From Gimesia aquarii (GTDB lineage: Bacteria; Planctomycetota; Planctomycetia; Planctomycetales; Planctomycetaceae): 64,000 nucleotides of DNA. The stretch is from the NCBI RefSeq assembly GCF_007748195.1, contig NZ_CP037920.1:4601800-4665799 (forward strand), given 5' to 3'. A model generated the notes under the pieces. That model saw nothing but the letters and a program-made list of their open reading frames with translations, had not been told where the DNA came from and did not search any database. The position numbers and the translations under genes are program-made. This document shows, piece after piece, positions 1 to 9,632 of this stretch; within the stretch, counting starts at the first letter, position 1, and each line of letters begins with the position of its first letter.

Positions 1-1360
1 CCATACCCTCGATTAAAATCTCAAGACTGCCGCGTTCGAAAGGTGTCTGCCAGACCTGATACAGATCGAGATCATAGAATTCTTGAGGTACCAAATAACC
101 GGTAGTGCCATTAATTAGATTCAAACAGACAATGGTTCGATCATCAAACCGCTGTCGTAGTTCGCGTTGCAAAATTGAATATGATTCCGTCGGACTTCCA
201 ACCAGAATCGTTTCTCCTATCCTCCAGACCCAAATCGGTAGCGCCAAAGTTGATCCATCACCGATGCCACGTCGAATATTTCTACGACGTCGCAAACGTT
301 CTTCCAATGCCCGATCCGTACATGCTTGTCGCTGTGCCTCTAATTCTTCAGCAGATGGCCAGTTTTTGATGGGCAGTTCCACTGTTGCCTGAACTGCTTG
401 CAAGCAGGAAACAGGAGTAATGGGAGTCTGCTTCCAGACAGCAAGAGGTGCCCCCGATTCGACGACTCCCTGATATTCCAGCGATGTCGCGGAAGACTCC
501 ATATCTTCTAACGTCGCCAAAGCAGCAAATGCCAACTGGCGTCCATGTCGATCTGCAACTTCAGTATCACCTACATATTGATAACGGGGAGACAATTCCC
601 CGGAAGCCCCCTGCATAAACAGAGCAGGGACTCCCAATACTTCACCAATGGTGTCTCGCATCGCTCCTGGAAAATCGGGAGAAATCGCCGTATTCTCCCA
701 GGCGAGTGTCGTTGGATGGCAGGCGTAATTGACAACCACTGCTTTGAGCGTACCAGAAACATCTGTGATGCGTCCGAGAATCAGAGTGTCATCGGCAGGC
801 TCATTCGGATTCCATCCACAAACAATGCGATCAGCTTCCGGTGAGGGATCAGGCAGATCACGCATTGACGCTAAAGAACAATGTCCCGTATTCCAATCTA
901 GAACAGCCTCTGTTGCATTCTGAATCGCTTCGCGCACCGCCACGATGGAAGCCTGATAAACGGTCTCCAGATATTCTGCCAAAGATTCACTGGCCGGTAA
1001 ATCCGGATCGGGATCGGTTAACGGCGGCGATGCATGCGTATGACTTAATCCAAAAATCAAAGCCGCTTCTTCAATATCTAATTCCTGCAGGAGTCGTGTT
1101 TGAAATCGTTTGAATGTAATCAATGAACGCCACCAGCCCAGGTCAGCATCGATAAAAACCAACGGTTTTTCAGAGCCAGTCGAATACAGGACCAGCGCAT
1201 TCAAAGTCAAACGACGATGCAGTGATTCCGCCACATCGTGTTTCGCCGCGCCCCAGTTCCGTGCATAGATTCCTACTGGCGGGGTAATATCAACGGTTGC
1301 GACACCGATTCGCCCCTGAAACGCGGTCTGAGTTTTCGTCTCTAATGCTTGTCCGCTCAT
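1..1360 (-). CDS. Neutral/alkaline ceramidase-like hydrolase, C-terminus cut by window edge
   Basis: The reading frame is open from an ATG at 1360 to the left edge, giving about 453 visible codons. The N-terminus reads GRIGVATVDITPPVGIYA, the usual opening of the neutral ceramidase-like fold. Further on are SHTHASPP and YACHPTTL, which match the two histidine-bearing zinc-site motifs of that family, and a QGASGELSPRYQ segment like the conserved oxyanion/active-site region. Planctomycetes carry many such proteins, and their substrates are mostly unknown, so ceramide is only a family-based guess. No signal peptide is visible at this start. It lies 64 bp downstream of the enolase-superfamily gene on the same strand and may be co-transcribed with it. 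Confidence 0.72.
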   Translation of the reverse strand, partial: MSGQALETKTQTAFQGRIGVATVDITPPVGIYARNWGAAKHDVAESLHRRLTLNALVLYSTGSEKPLVFIDADLGWWRSLITFKRFQTRLLQELDIEEAALIFGLSHTHASPPLTDPDPDLPASESLAEYLETVYQASIVAVREAIQNATEAVLDWNTGHCSLASMRDLPDPSPEADRIVCGWNPNEPADDTLILGRITDVSGTLKAVVVNYACHPTTLAWENTAISPDFPGAMRDTIGEVLGVPALFMQGASGELSPRYQYVGDTEVADRHGRQLAFAALATLEDMESSATSLEYQGVVESGAPLAVWKQTPITPVSCLQAVQATVELPIKNWPSAEELEAQRQACTDRALEERLRRRRNIRRGIGDGSTLALPIWVWRIGETILVGSPTESYSILQRELRQRFDDRTIVCLNLINGTTGYLVPQEFYDLDLYQVWQTPFERGSLEILIEGM

Positions 1361-1424
1361 GATGATTTCCGTGAAACAAAAAAACTCTTTGTCAGATTAG
1401 AGTGATGGTAATGTTCTTTGCTAC

Positions 1425-2603
1425 TTACCAATCTCCAATCGCACCATCTTCATAAAAGACGCGTTGTACAGTTTCCTGCTGAAACGGATGTTTTTTGACT
1501 TCAGCTTCATTGATCGAGATCCCCAGTCCCGGCTTGCCATTCGGTTTGACGGTTCGCGTCACAGGATCGATGATAAAGCCTTCTTCAACAATATCCTGTC
1601 GCCAGGGAACATCATCCAATACCGATTCACAGATGATGTAACTCGGTTGAGAAAATCCAAATTCCAGCGAGGCTGCCGTGCTGATTGGTCCTTGTGGATT
1701 ATGGGGGGCGAGTGCAATTCGATGAGCATCCGCCAAAGCGGCAATCCGCCGTGCTTCGGTAAATCCACCACAGTGTGTCAAATCAAGCTGACAAATTTCA
1801 CAGCCTCGTTTTTCAAATAGATCACGGAACGCCGCCAAATGAGTCAATCGCTCACCCGTCGCAATGGGAGTTGTTGTCGCAGCATTGATTCGAGCCAGAC
1901 TATCCAGCGACTCCGGCCAGCATGGCTCTTCAAAGAAATACAAACCATAAGGATCCAGCGCTTGTGCAAACTGTAAACCCATGGCGGGAGAAGGGCGGGC
2001 ATGACCGTCCACCATGATATCAACCTCGTCTCCGACCGCTTCACGCATGGCAGAGACACAATCTTCCGCAGCTTTGATCGGTTTCAGACCCTCAATCGGC
2101 ATCGTGGGTGGTACCGCCATCGATTTGAACGCCGTGAACCCGTCTGCTACCGCCTTTTGCGCCAACTCGGCAAATTGTGACGCGTTATCCGTCGATGTCT
2201 GGTAAAAAGATTCCATATTGCCACCACCCAAATGACAATAAAGACGAATATAGTCCCGAACTGGACCGCCCCAGAGTTGATGGCAGGGAACATCGTGAAC
2301 TTTCCCCAGAATATCCCACAGTGCCAGGTCTATACCGGCAATGGCGGTCGAACGTGTGACACCGCTTCCATGCCAGAAATGCTGGCGCCACATCATCTGC
2401 CAGAGATATTCGACACGCCTTGGATCTTCACCAATTAATAACTGTGATAAATCCTCAATCGTTCCGGCAATCCCACGTGTATGCCACTCCAGGGTCGCTT
2501 CACCCCAACCAATCAAACCGGGTTGATCTGTGATGACTTTCACAAACACCCAGTTTCTCATGCGGGCATAACACACCAGTGTTTCGATGCGTTCAATTTT
2601 CAT
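1425..2603 (-). CDS. Galactonate dehydratase-like enolase superfamily protein (MR/MLE family)
   Basis: This 392-residue protein aligns by eye along its length with D-galactonate dehydratase-type enzymes, which abstract the proton alpha to a carboxylate of a sugar acid and eliminate water. Visible landmarks are the capping domain start [20 protein letters not shown], the metal-ligand series [19 protein letters not shown] and ATGERL, the general acid/base motif APHNPQGP, and a C-terminal YEDGAIGDW like the family's xxDGSxAxW ending. The exact sugar acid cannot be read from sequence: mannonate, galactonate and related substrates share these motifs. A nested inverted repeat lies just upstream. 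The ceramidase-like gene follows on the same strand. Confidence 0.82.
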   Translation of the reverse strand: MKIERIETLVCYARMRNWVFVKVITDQPGLIGWGEATLEWHTRGIAGTIEDLSQLLIGEDPRRVEYLWQMMWRQHFWHGSGVTRSTAIAGIDLALWDILGKVHDVPCHQLWGGPVRDYIRLYCHLGGGNMESFYQTSTDNASQFAELAQKAVADGFTAFKSMAVPPTMPIEGLKPIKAAEDCVSAMREAVGDEVDIMVDGHARPSPAMGLQFAQALDPYGLYFFEEPCWPESLDSLARINAATTTPIATGERLTHLAAFRDLFEKRGCEICQLDLTHCGGFTEARRIAALADAHRIALAPHNPQGPISTAASLEFGFSQPSYIICESVLDDVPWRQDIVEEGFIIDPVTRTVKPNGKPGLGISINEAEVKKHPFQQETVQRVFYEDGAIGDW

Positions 2604-2614
2604 TGAGAATAGTA

Positions 2615-2678
2615 TCCCATCTGCTTTAGCTTTTTATTTTGGTGTCAAAATAACAACATAACCCTAAAGCAGATGGGA
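2615..2678. repeat. Nested perfect inverted repeat upstream of dehydratase gene
   Basis: TCCCATCTGCTTTAG at 2615-2629 is repeated inverted as CTAAAGCAGATGGGA at 2664-2678, a 15-bp perfect match. Inside the spacer, TTATTTTG (2634-2641) and CAAAATAA (2646-2653) form a second perfect 8-bp inverted repeat with a 4-nt loop. On the minus strand this would fold as one long stem with an internal loop, ending 11 nt before the dehydratase ATG. It may be a 5' leader structure, a terminator of the upstream BRCT gene without a U-tract, or a small palindromic repeat element. The pairing is certain and the role is unknown. Confidence 0.5.
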
Positions 2679-2779
2679 AGCAAGTTATTTTGAGAAAGAA
2701 CTGCGCAACATCTGAGTAAGAATTATATGGAGAGGCGCGGCTGACAAAAGAGGAATATCAATCGTACAGTTACTGAATT

Positions 2780-4060
2780 TTATGGAAACTGTTGTTCCAA
2801 TTCTTCAGTGTCGTATTCCTGCAAACGCTGGCGGGCCAATTCAGCCCACGGCCCCATTTCATCGAATTCCAGATACACTTTCCAGTGGGGAACCGCTTCC
2901 TCAACCCGATTCAGTTGATTGAGCATTTCAGCAATATGCAAATGGGCGTCTGGGTAATCCGGATGAACGGAGAGTGCAATTTCAAATGCATGCAGAGCAG
3001 ACTCTCGTTCGCCTAACTCATTATGCAGACAACCGAGTTGTGTCCAGGCTTCGATATAATCGTGATCCCATTCCACAGCCGCATAGTAACGTTCAAGGGC
3101 ACCTTCCGTATTACCGTTCAAGTACAGCGCCTCAGCCAGATGCAAATGTGCTTCGGGCATATCCGGATGTCCCAGCAAAGCCATTCGATATGCTTCAATT
3201 GCTGACTTAGCATCGCCTGCATCGAGAAAACGACAGCCTTCCTGAAACCATTCATCCGCGCTCCGATCCTGAAACTCGGGAGTTTTAAGATGCTCTGTGA
3301 ATTCAATCGTTCCCTCATATGACTCTTCACCGGCCAGTTCTTCCTCAGTCAATTCATTGAGTTGAGTTTCTTCCGTGCCGAAGTCAAAGACCCTCTGGCC
3401 CCGCCTGGGATCAATCAACCCATGCTCATCTTTCAATAAGAGCTGTGCATCCTGTGATAATAGTGTCAACTGAGATAACGGCTGATCGATCTCGTTAAAA
3501 AATTTACCCAAATGCTGCAGGCTGTTTTCGAGATCTCGTGGATTAACTCCTGATTCGAGCAGTGCGGAAAGCCGACGGACACTGGCCACTTCCTGAAAAG
3601 AAAAGTAAGGCAAACGAAAGATCTTGCGCACTGGCTTGATCAAACCCTGTCTTTCCCAGCGACGAATTGTGGTCACAGGAACATTCAGCATCTGCGTCAA
3701 CATGGCGGGAGTATATAACTGGTCGACATTCACTCCCGGATCTTTGAGTTCAATCAGTGCGAGCCAATCTGACTCTTTGATGATCTGAATCGAAACTCCT
3801 TCCGCAATCAACTCTTGTGCCTGACTCAAGTTCACCGAGGGAGAGCCATCCGCCTCCAGCGGCCAGCCTTCCTCTCCTACAACCAGTAAAGTCGTCTGCC
3901 GACTGACATGCTGTGCTGCCTGACCGCCGTGTAATTCTACGAACTCCCAGGCTTTCTGATGTGTCATGCAGGCAAGCGTCCCCGTAAAAACGACACGCTC
4001 CCCCTGCAAAGCAGGAGATCCCTCTAGCAACTGATCAGATTGTTCTTGAGTCTCGGTCAT
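2780..4060 (-). CDS. BRCT-MerR-TPR multidomain protein
   Basis: The 426-residue protein has three recognisable parts. Residues about 20-105 resemble a BRCT domain, opening GERVVFTGTLACMTHQKAWE and ending near the tryptophan of KESDWLAL. Residues about 115-185 form a MerR-type helix-turn-helix (TPAMLTQMLNVPVTTIRRWE, then LIKPVRK). Residues about 270-405 hold several TPR units with the typical A-x-A-LxxHPDxxxAHxxLA pattern, after an acidic linker. BRCT domains bind phosphoproteins or DNA ends, MerR folds bind DNA and TPRs bind partners, so a DNA-linked scaffold or regulator is plausible but inferred. No effector-binding cysteines of classical MerR sensors are evident. The start ATG has no strong Shine-Dalgarno. 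Confidence 0.78.
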   Translation of the reverse strand: MTETQEQSDQLLEGSPALQGERVVFTGTLACMTHQKAWEFVELHGGQAAQHVSRQTTLLVVGEEGWPLEADGSPSVNLSQAQELIAEGVSIQIIKESDWLALIELKDPGVNVDQLYTPAMLTQMLNVPVTTIRRWERQGLIKPVRKIFRLPYFSFQEVASVRRLSALLESGVNPRDLENSLQHLGKFFNEIDQPLSQLTLLSQDAQLLLKDEHGLIDPRRGQRVFDFGTEETQLNELTEEELAGEESYEGTIEFTEHLKTPEFQDRSADEWFQEGCRFLDAGDAKSAIEAYRMALLGHPDMPEAHLHLAEALYLNGNTEGALERYYAAVEWDHDYIEAWTQLGCLHNELGERESALHAFEIALSVHPDYPDAHLHIAEMLNQLNRVEEAVPHWKVYLEFDEMGPWAELARQRLQEYDTEELEQQFP

Positions 4061-4298
4061 AAGCTTAAGTCATAACGTTTTTATGCAAGAATTTCGAGTA
4101 AAAACTGGTCTCTCAGGTGGGAGTCTCAATAATATCAATATACTGAGCGGTAAACTTTCTCTGAGGATACTGATACACGAATCGGTTGGGTAGCTTTCAG
4201 AGCAAACCTTCATTATAAGAGAGCAAATTAAGTTTGATCCCCTCCAGGTACCGTTTGTACCCTGAATTTTGACTATATATCCATGGGAGTTTATGAGA

Positions 4299-5540
4299 AT
4301 GTCCTCGCTTGAGTCGTGTGATCCTGAAATTTGGAACTGTATTCAGTCTGAAGCAAAACGACAGAAAAACGGACTGGAGCTGATCGCTTCTGAAAATTAT
4401 ACCAGCGCGGCCATCATGGAAGCAGCCGGTTCTATTCTCACGAATAAATATGCAGAAGGGCTACCCGGTCGACGTTATTATGGCGGCTGCGAATACGTGG
4501 ATGTCATCGAAGACTTGGCCCGTGACCGTGCCTGCGAACTCTTTGGAGCGGAATATGCCAACGTGCAACCACACTCCGGGTCACAGGCGAATATGGCGGT
4601 TTACCTCACAGTCATGAAACCGGGTGACACCTTTCTCGCCATGGACCTCGCCCACGGTGGTCACTTAACTCACGGCATGAACCTGAACTTCTCCGGCCAG
4701 CTCTATAATCCCATTCATTATGGAGTCCGGGAAGATAACCACCAAATCGACTTCGATCAAATTGCCAAGCTCGCCCGTGAACACAAACCGAAAATGATCA
4801 TCGCCGGCGCCTCTGCGTATCCCCGCGAAATCGATCACCCGAAATTCGCTGAAATCGCTGAAGAAGTCGGTGCTGTATTGATGGTCGATATGGCCCACTA
4901 CTCAGGACTTGTCGCAGGCGGCGTTCACAATAACCCTGTCGAAGTGGCTGACTTCGTCACGTCGACCACACACAAAACTCTGCGAGGTCCTCGCTCCGGA
5001 TTCATCTTGACTAAGAAAGCAAATGCCAAAGATGTAAACCGCGTGGTATTCCCTGGTATCCAGGGGGGACCGCTCGAACACGTCATTGCCGGCAAGGCCA
5101 TCTGTTTCAAAGAAGCGAACACGGAATCCTTTAAAACTTATGCTCAACAAGTCATCTCCAATGCACGCACCTTAGCCGGTGTTCTGCTGGAAGGTGGCAT
5201 CAAGCTTGCTTCTGGTGGAACCGACAACCATTTAATGCTCTGCGATGTAACTGCCATCGGCCTGTCTGGAAAGATTGCAGAAGAAGCCCTCGATAAAGCT
5301 GGCATCACCGTCAACAAAAACATGATTCCGTATGACCAACGCAAGCCTCTCGACCCCAGTGGAATTCGCATCGGTACCGCTGCCTTGACCACACGTGGTA
5401 TGCAGGAAGACGAGATGAAAAAAGTCGGAGCCTGGATTCTCCGTACTCTGGGTGCTCCCGATGACGATGCCAACATCGAATCGGTGAAGGGAGAAATCGA
5501 AGAATTCGCCCAGAGCTATCCCGTTCCTGGAATTGCTTAA
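4299..5540 (+). CDS. glyA: Serine hydroxymethyltransferase
   Basis: This PLP enzyme interconverts serine and glycine while loading methylene-tetrahydrofolate, in the cytoplasm. The sequence shows [13 protein letters not shown], the [12 protein letters not shown] motif, [13 protein letters not shown], the [12 protein letters not shown] stretch and the PLP-lysine motif [11 protein letters not shown]. From the ATG at 4299 the product is 413 residues, close to the usual family length; GGGAG at 4285-4289 is spaced 9 nt before it. The ATG at 4293 is only 3 nt from that site, and a TTG at 4269 would add an unneeded tail. A small hairpin (GGTAC, 4247-4251, with GTACC, 4257-4261) sits upstream. hisD starts 17 nt after the stop, so the two probably form an operon. 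Confidence 0.96.
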   Translation: MSSLESCDPEIWNCIQSEAKRQKNGLELIASENYTSAAIMEAAGSILTNKYAEGLPGRRYYGGCEYVDVIEDLARDRACELFGAEYANVQPHSGSQANMAVYLTVMKPGDTFLAMDLAHGGHLTHGMNLNFSGQLYNPIHYGVREDNHQIDFDQIAKLAREHKPKMIIAGASAYPREIDHPKFAEIAEEVGAVLMVDMAHYSGLVAGGVHNNPVEVADFVTSTTHKTLRGPRSGFILTKKANAKDVNRVVFPGIQGGPLEHVIAGKAICFKEANTESFKTYAQQVISNARTLAGVLLEGGIKLASGGTDNHLMLCDVTAIGLSGKIAEEALDKAGITVNKNMIPYDQRKPLDPSGIRIGTAALTTRGMQEDEMKKVGAWILRTLGAPDDDANIESVKGEIEEFAQSYPVPGIA

Positions 5541-5557
5541 GAGATAACCTCCCGGCT

Positions 5558-6940
5558 ATGACACAAACTGAACTCAACATCACGACTATCGACTGTACGC
5601 GCAGCGATGCAACTTCATTGTTCGCCGAATTACGCAGTAAACTGAGCCCGAGCGGAAACGTTGTCTCGGAAGCCGGTCGACAACGGACCATCGAACTCTT
5701 TGGCGAACCTCTCTCTCCGCAGCAAGTCGTCGAACGTATCTGCAATGACGTCCGTGACACAGGTCGCGATGCACTTCTCGATTACTCGGTAAAGCTGGAT
5801 CAAAAAGAACTTACCCCCGAAACCATGCGTGTCTCGGCGGAAGAACTGAAAACCGCTCATACAGAAGCAGATCCAGAATATCTTAAAACACTCCGCGCGA
5901 TTCGTGAAAATATTATCGAATTCCAAACGGCACTCTTGCCCGAAGATGTTAAAATCCTCCGCGAGGCAGGGGAGTCTCGCGTGGAATTACGCCAGCGTTA
6001 TTTACCTTTAAAACGTGTTGGAGTTTGCATTCCCGGCGGTGCAGCCGCCTATCCTTCCACACTGTTAATGACCGCTGTCCCCGCACAAACAGCGGGGGTC
6101 AAAGAAATCGTTGTCGTCGTGCCTCCAACTGACTTTGGTGGATACAACACAGATATCCTCGCCGCCTGTTATGAGTTGGGGATCACAGAAATCTATCGTG
6201 TCGGCGGTGCCCAGGCTGTCGCCGCACTCGCCTATGGTGTGGAAGGCATTGAACGCGTTGACAAAATTGTTGGTCCCGGAAACCTGTTCGTTGCACTCGC
6301 TAAACGTCATGTTTTCGGCGAAGTTGACATCGACAGTATCGCCGGCCCGAGTGAAGTCATCGTCCTCGCCGATGAAACTGCCAACCCCGAATTCATCGCT
6401 AGCGATTTGATCTCGCAAGCAGAACACAGCCCCGGCTCCGGTGTGCTCATCACCTGGCACGAACCATTAATCGAAGCCGTCAAAGCCGCGCTCATCAAAC
6501 AGCTTAATGAACTTCCTCGTGGCGATCTCGCACGTCAAAGCCTGCTTGACTACGGCGCTCTGATTCTCACCCGCGATGCCGATGAGGCAGCCGGCTTAAC
6601 CGATTTGCTCGCGACCGAACACTTACACATTTCTATGGCAGACCCCGAACAGATGCTGTCAAAAGTCCAAAACGCTGGCGCGATCTTCATGGGCCATTAC
6701 ACTCCCGTCGCCACAGGCGACTATTACGCCGGTCCTTCGCATGTTCTCCCCACTGGTGGCACAGCCCGCTTTGCCAACGGCCTCTGTTCGATTGATTTTC
6801 TGAAACGTTCATCAGTCATCTCCTACAATCAGGAAGGGTTGGCCCAAGACGCGACGGGCATCTGTTTGCTCGCCGAAAAGGAAGGCCTCACCGCACACGC
6901 CGCGAGTGTCACCATCCGCCTGAAAAATGAATCCCAGTAA
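5558..6940 (+). CDS. hisD: Histidinol dehydrogenase
   Basis: The product oxidises L-histidinol to L-histidine in two NAD-dependent steps, the last reactions of histidine synthesis. Visible signatures are LKRVGVCIPGGAAAYPSTLL, the GGAQAVAALAYG motif, DKIVGPGN, IDSIAGPSEVIVLAD, SQAEHSPGSG with the zinc/active-site histidine region, and EHLHISM. At 460 residues it is slightly longer than the enterobacterial enzyme because of an N-terminal extension. It lies 17 nt behind glyA on the same strand. No other his genes are in the window, so histidine genes are scattered in this genome, as is common in planctomycetes. Confidence 0.96.
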   Translation: MTQTELNITTIDCTRSDATSLFAELRSKLSPSGNVVSEAGRQRTIELFGEPLSPQQVVERICNDVRDTGRDALLDYSVKLDQKELTPETMRVSAEELKTAHTEADPEYLKTLRAIRENIIEFQTALLPEDVKILREAGESRVELRQRYLPLKRVGVCIPGGAAAYPSTLLMTAVPAQTAGVKEIVVVVPPTDFGGYNTDILAACYELGITEIYRVGGAQAVAALAYGVEGIERVDKIVGPGNLFVALAKRHVFGEVDIDSIAGPSEVIVLADETANPEFIASDLISQAEHSPGSGVLITWHEPLIEAVKAALIKQLNELPRGDLARQSLLDYGALILTRDADEAAGLTDLLATEHLHISMADPEQMLSKVQNAGAIFMGHYTPVATGDYYAGPSHVLPTGGTARFANGLCSIDFLKRSSVISYNQEGLAQDATGICLLAEKEGLTAHAASVTIRLKNESQ

Positions 6941-7600
6941 CTATTTCGAGAAGCCTCGCACTGAACTTGCTCCTGATTTTCAGTAGATATTTTCGCACTT
7001 GACGCCCACGCGCCGTTCTCGAAACTCCCTGTTTCTGTCTCGCGCGCGCGAGGCGGCTTTTTCTGGTAACTGCATAGGAAGCACAACTTCGGTTTGTGCA
7101 TGCGAAAATGACCCGTTTTTTCTAACTTTTCACCTGATAAACGATAACCGGTTCCCACTGTCTCGTATGGAAGCACTCCTTTTGAACACGCTTTCCCAAG
7201 CCACAAGGGAAACAAAACCGCATTTTTGTACCACATCTCAGACAGAACCGCGCAAATGTGTCTCTTGACCGCGGTGTGCCGTTCAATATGATCAGCCCAT
7301 CTCAACCACACGATCCCTCGTTCAATCATAGGAAATGCAAACATAATAACTCTTACCTCTCAAAACAGAATCAAAGCAGCAATGACAGTCTGTTAATGAC
7401 ATACTGAGTCTAAGCGCACTTTCAGATATCAAACGAACCGTCACTCGGAAATTCGACAGCGCATGCGCGGAATGAATAATACAACATAGCGCCCGCCAGC
7501 CCTAACTAAAAATCTGGAGGTGCACAAAGCGAATCAAAGGGCGGCACCAAACACGATTGAATCGATCCGTTTTTATTGGCTCTCGTCTTAATATAAAAAA
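6941..7600. other. Gene-poor interval downstream of hisD
   Basis: About 660 bp with no convincing coding region on either strand. Open frames here have no recognisable domain or ribosome binding site, and the longest (minus strand, 6829-7344) overlaps the hisD 3' end. The only structure I see is a GC-alternating palindrome at 7039-7052. The interval leads into the inverted-repeat element that begins at 7601. Confidence 0.6.
7039..7052 (+). terminator. GC palindrome followed by T-run, possible hisD terminator
   Basis: CTCGCGCGCGCGAG is a perfect 14-bp palindrome about 100 bp after the hisD stop. A run of five T's follows 6 nt later (GGCGGCTTTTTC). It could act as an intrinsic terminator, although a stem with no loop bases is not ideal and the T-run is offset. 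Confidence 0.3.
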
Positions 7601-8010
7601 TCAGTACTACCACGAAAAACACGAAACTCACGAAATTATTTTTGATAAGCTAATAAGATCATCTCTAGGAGAGTGTGGGGCATGGTCTCTATCACTTTGA
7701 GTTTTATTGCGAACAGAGAATTCTCGTGTCATTGGTGCCGTTCGTGGTCTGGAGATTGATCACTCTGCACACCATGTGCCCGGTCTAAATACTCGTCCGA
7801 CAGTAATTATGAAAGACAACCCTCACACCATTTCCACTCACTACAAGTGGGTCAGCCCGCATACAATTCGGGCCGAGCGCAGCGAGCAGGAGGTTGCGGG
7901 AAACAAAACCATTATAAAAACAGCAACACTCTATCAGGATCAGTTAGAACATTGATATCAAAACACCAACACGTTTCGTGAATTTCGTGTTTTTCGTGGT
8001 AGTCTACTGA
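7601..8010. mobile_element. MITE-like element with 29-bp terminal inverted repeats
   Basis: CTACCACGAAAAACACGAAA followed by CTCACGAAA at 7607-7635 recurs inverted at 7974-8002 with one mismatch in 29 positions. A further TCAGTA lies at the left outer edge (7601-7606) and inverted at the right outer edge (8005-8010), with a 2-nt offset. The interior encodes no transposase. It includes a CCCGCA/TGCGGG hairpin region near 7856-7903 containing GAGCGCAGCGAGCAGGAGG. The compact size, terminal inverted repeats and lack of a gene suggest a non-autonomous mobile element or its remnant. I see no clear target-site duplication. Degenerate single copies of the terminal motif occur at 53173 and 54954. Confidence 0.55.
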
Positions 8011-8026
8011 ATCACAAACAGGCGAT

Positions 8027-8449
8027 CTATTCTTCGACTTTTGTTGTCTTCACATTGCCACTAAACATCAATTTCCGACGCCCATCCGGGGATTCGCCAA
8101 TCACATAATCGTCAGGTTTGATGCCTTCTTTTGTCATCAGGGGGAGATCGACTCCCCACTTCATCTTATATCCGGCTGCTTGCACAACAGCGATGGCATC
8201 TAATGCCTCCTTTTTCGCCTTTTCGCCGACATCAGTAACTTGTGCTTTTAAATCCTCCCAGCCGGTCGGCCCCTTCTTATGATAAGTGGCATAGAACCCG
8301 TAAAGATTCCCCACAACCTGCAAGGCTACCTCTTCCGCATCAGCAGGGTTGGTCAAAGTGGATTCCGAGTCCGCAGGAGTTGTTTTTCTACAACCATCGC
8401 AGAGAAAGAATGCGATGATGCAGACGCAGGCAACGAAAAAACGTGTCAT
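8027..8449 (-). CDS. Hypothetical small lipoprotein or secreted protein
   Basis: This 140-residue protein starts with a short basic/hydrophobic leader (MTRFFVACVCIIAFFLCDGC) whose final Cys may be a lipidation site, although CDGC is a poor lipobox. The mature part is soluble-looking, with a middle segment rich in Ala and Lys (about residues 70-95) and the ending PDGRRKLMFSGN. I do not recognise a family. The stop codon lies next to the right end of the inverted-repeat element. No neighbour on the same strand is close enough to suggest an operon. Confidence 0.6.
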   Translation of the reverse strand: MTRFFVACVCIIAFFLCDGCRKTTPADSESTLTNPADAEEVALQVVGNLYGFYATYHKKGPTGWEDLKAQVTDVGEKAKKEALDAIAVVQAAGYKMKWGVDLPLMTKEGIKPDDYVIGESPDGRRKLMFSGNVKTTKVEE

Positions 8450-8685
8450 TGTAATCGTTCTTTTTTATCGAAAACGAGAGCGCTGATAATATTCGTTTCA
8501 GTAACGTAGAGGTGCCATAAAATGAACAACAAAAGGTCTCTGCGTTATGATCTAGTAAGCTTCTAATATACAAAGGCAAAGTCACCGCTGCAATCGATGC
8601 TACGTAGCTGAATAGGTCCAGCTATTGTCAACTCGTCAATTCAATCGAAGACACTACGAATTAAAGGACAAACGCCAAAAGCAAT

Positions 8686-9393
8686 TTACGCACGACGTTC
8701 CTGTTGTCGCAAAAAAGCCAGTACGTCCTTACAGCCTTGTTGAATGTGAGCACTCATCAATTCGCGCGCCAGAGACGCATTACCGTCACGCAGCGCGGCA
8801 AGCAACTGCTCTTTTCTTTCACAGGTTTTTTCAGCCAGTTCCTGAGTCAGTAGCTTAGAACTGTTGCGTTGTGATTCAAAGACAGTCGCAATCGCACGAT
8901 GTTCCCGAATGACTTTAGAAATCAGACGATTACGTGAGGCATCGATGACGATTTCATGAAAAGCTTCTTCACAATCAAGCCAGCGGTGAAACTGGGAAGG
9001 CGTCGCATGCCCATCACTTCGCTTCTGAATCGATTCGGCGATTTGATGAAACTCCGACATGATCGATTCGAGATCGTCCAGTTGATGGGGGGTAATATAC
9101 CGTGCGGCTTCTGCCGCCCCACAACTTTCCAAAGCGTCACGCAAGACATAAAGTTCTTCAAGGTCTTCGCGATTCGGCTTCCGTACAAACGCGCCAGCGC
9201 CGGGAACATGCTCAACCAGTCCTTCTGTGACCAGACGATGAATGGCCTCTCGCACGGGAATCACGCTCACGCCAATTTCCGATGCCAGCTTACGATTCAC
9301 CAATTGCACGCCGGGCACTAACGCTCCTTGCTGCATTTCCTGCTTAATAAAGCGATAAGCACGGTCCGACAGATTTTCAGTAACTTCGTACAT
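8686..9393 (-). CDS. GntR family transcriptional regulator, FadR/FCD subfamily
   Basis: The 235-residue protein has an N-terminal winged helix-turn-helix (residues about 10-75, with LVNRKLASEIGVSVIPVREA and the wing motif VEHVPGAGAFVRKP). An all-helical FCD ligand domain follows (about 84-225), with ELYVLRDALESCGAAEAA and a histidine-bearing CEEAFHEIVIDAS of the kind that binds metal and organic acids. Regulators of this subfamily sense sugar acids or other carboxylates. It is divergent from the DUF1559/lipoprotein/sialidase-like run, and tandem palindromes fill the shared intergenic region, so autoregulation plus control of the divergent genes is a reasonable inference. The ligand is unknown. 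Confidence 0.88.
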   Translation of the reverse strand: MYEVTENLSDRAYRFIKQEMQQGALVPGVQLVNRKLASEIGVSVIPVREAIHRLVTEGLVEHVPGAGAFVRKPNREDLEELYVLRDALESCGAAEAARYITPHQLDDLESIMSEFHQIAESIQKRSDGHATPSQFHRWLDCEEAFHEIVIDASRNRLISKVIREHRAIATVFESQRNSSKLLTQELAEKTCERKEQLLAALRDGNASLARELMSAHIQQGCKDVLAFLRQQERRA

Positions 9394-9439
9394 TTTTCAT
9401 TTTCTGGTTGACAAGCGTATTGAAACTAAAGAGAATATG

Positions 9440-9462
9440 TAACATCATGTTATAACACGTTA
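9440..9462. promoter_or_regulatory. Tandem palindromes, probable GntR operator
   Basis: TAACATCATGTTA (9440-9452) is a perfect 13-bp palindrome about a central C. It is followed directly by TAACACGTTA (9453-9462), which has the same TAAC...GTTA arms. A shorter overlapping palindrome, TGTTATAACA, spans 9448-9457. The site lies 47-69 bp before the GntR gene start, in the divergent intergenic region, where an FCD regulator would be expected to bind. Confidence 0.5.
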
Positions 9463-9632
9463 TTACTTCGTGTCAATCTTTTTTCGTTTAAAACATACTT
9501 CTCAGGTTTTTCACCTAATTTTGAGTCCGTTTAGAGGGTTTCGCATGCTGAGCAGCAATGCAAACCCCCTTATCAAACAACCATGATCCCAATTCTTTTA
9601 ACTTTATTCTTACACATCACCGGGAGAACAGC

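Noticed and set aside
4269-4298. TTG start extending glyA upstream
   Set aside because: Adds ten residues outside the family pattern; GGGAG is placed for the ATG at 4299.
5311-5760. 149-codon frame antisense to the glyA/hisD junction
   Set aside because: Shadow of two well-supported housekeeping genes with strong family motifs.
6829-7344. 171-codon minus-strand frame after hisD
   Set aside because: It overlaps the hisD 3' end antisense, has no recognisable domain and no ribosome site.
7707-7955. 82-codon plus-strand frame inside the inverted-repeat element
   Set aside because: It starts at TTG without a ribosome site and lies in repeat sequence; its residues look like translated repeat, not a conserved protein.
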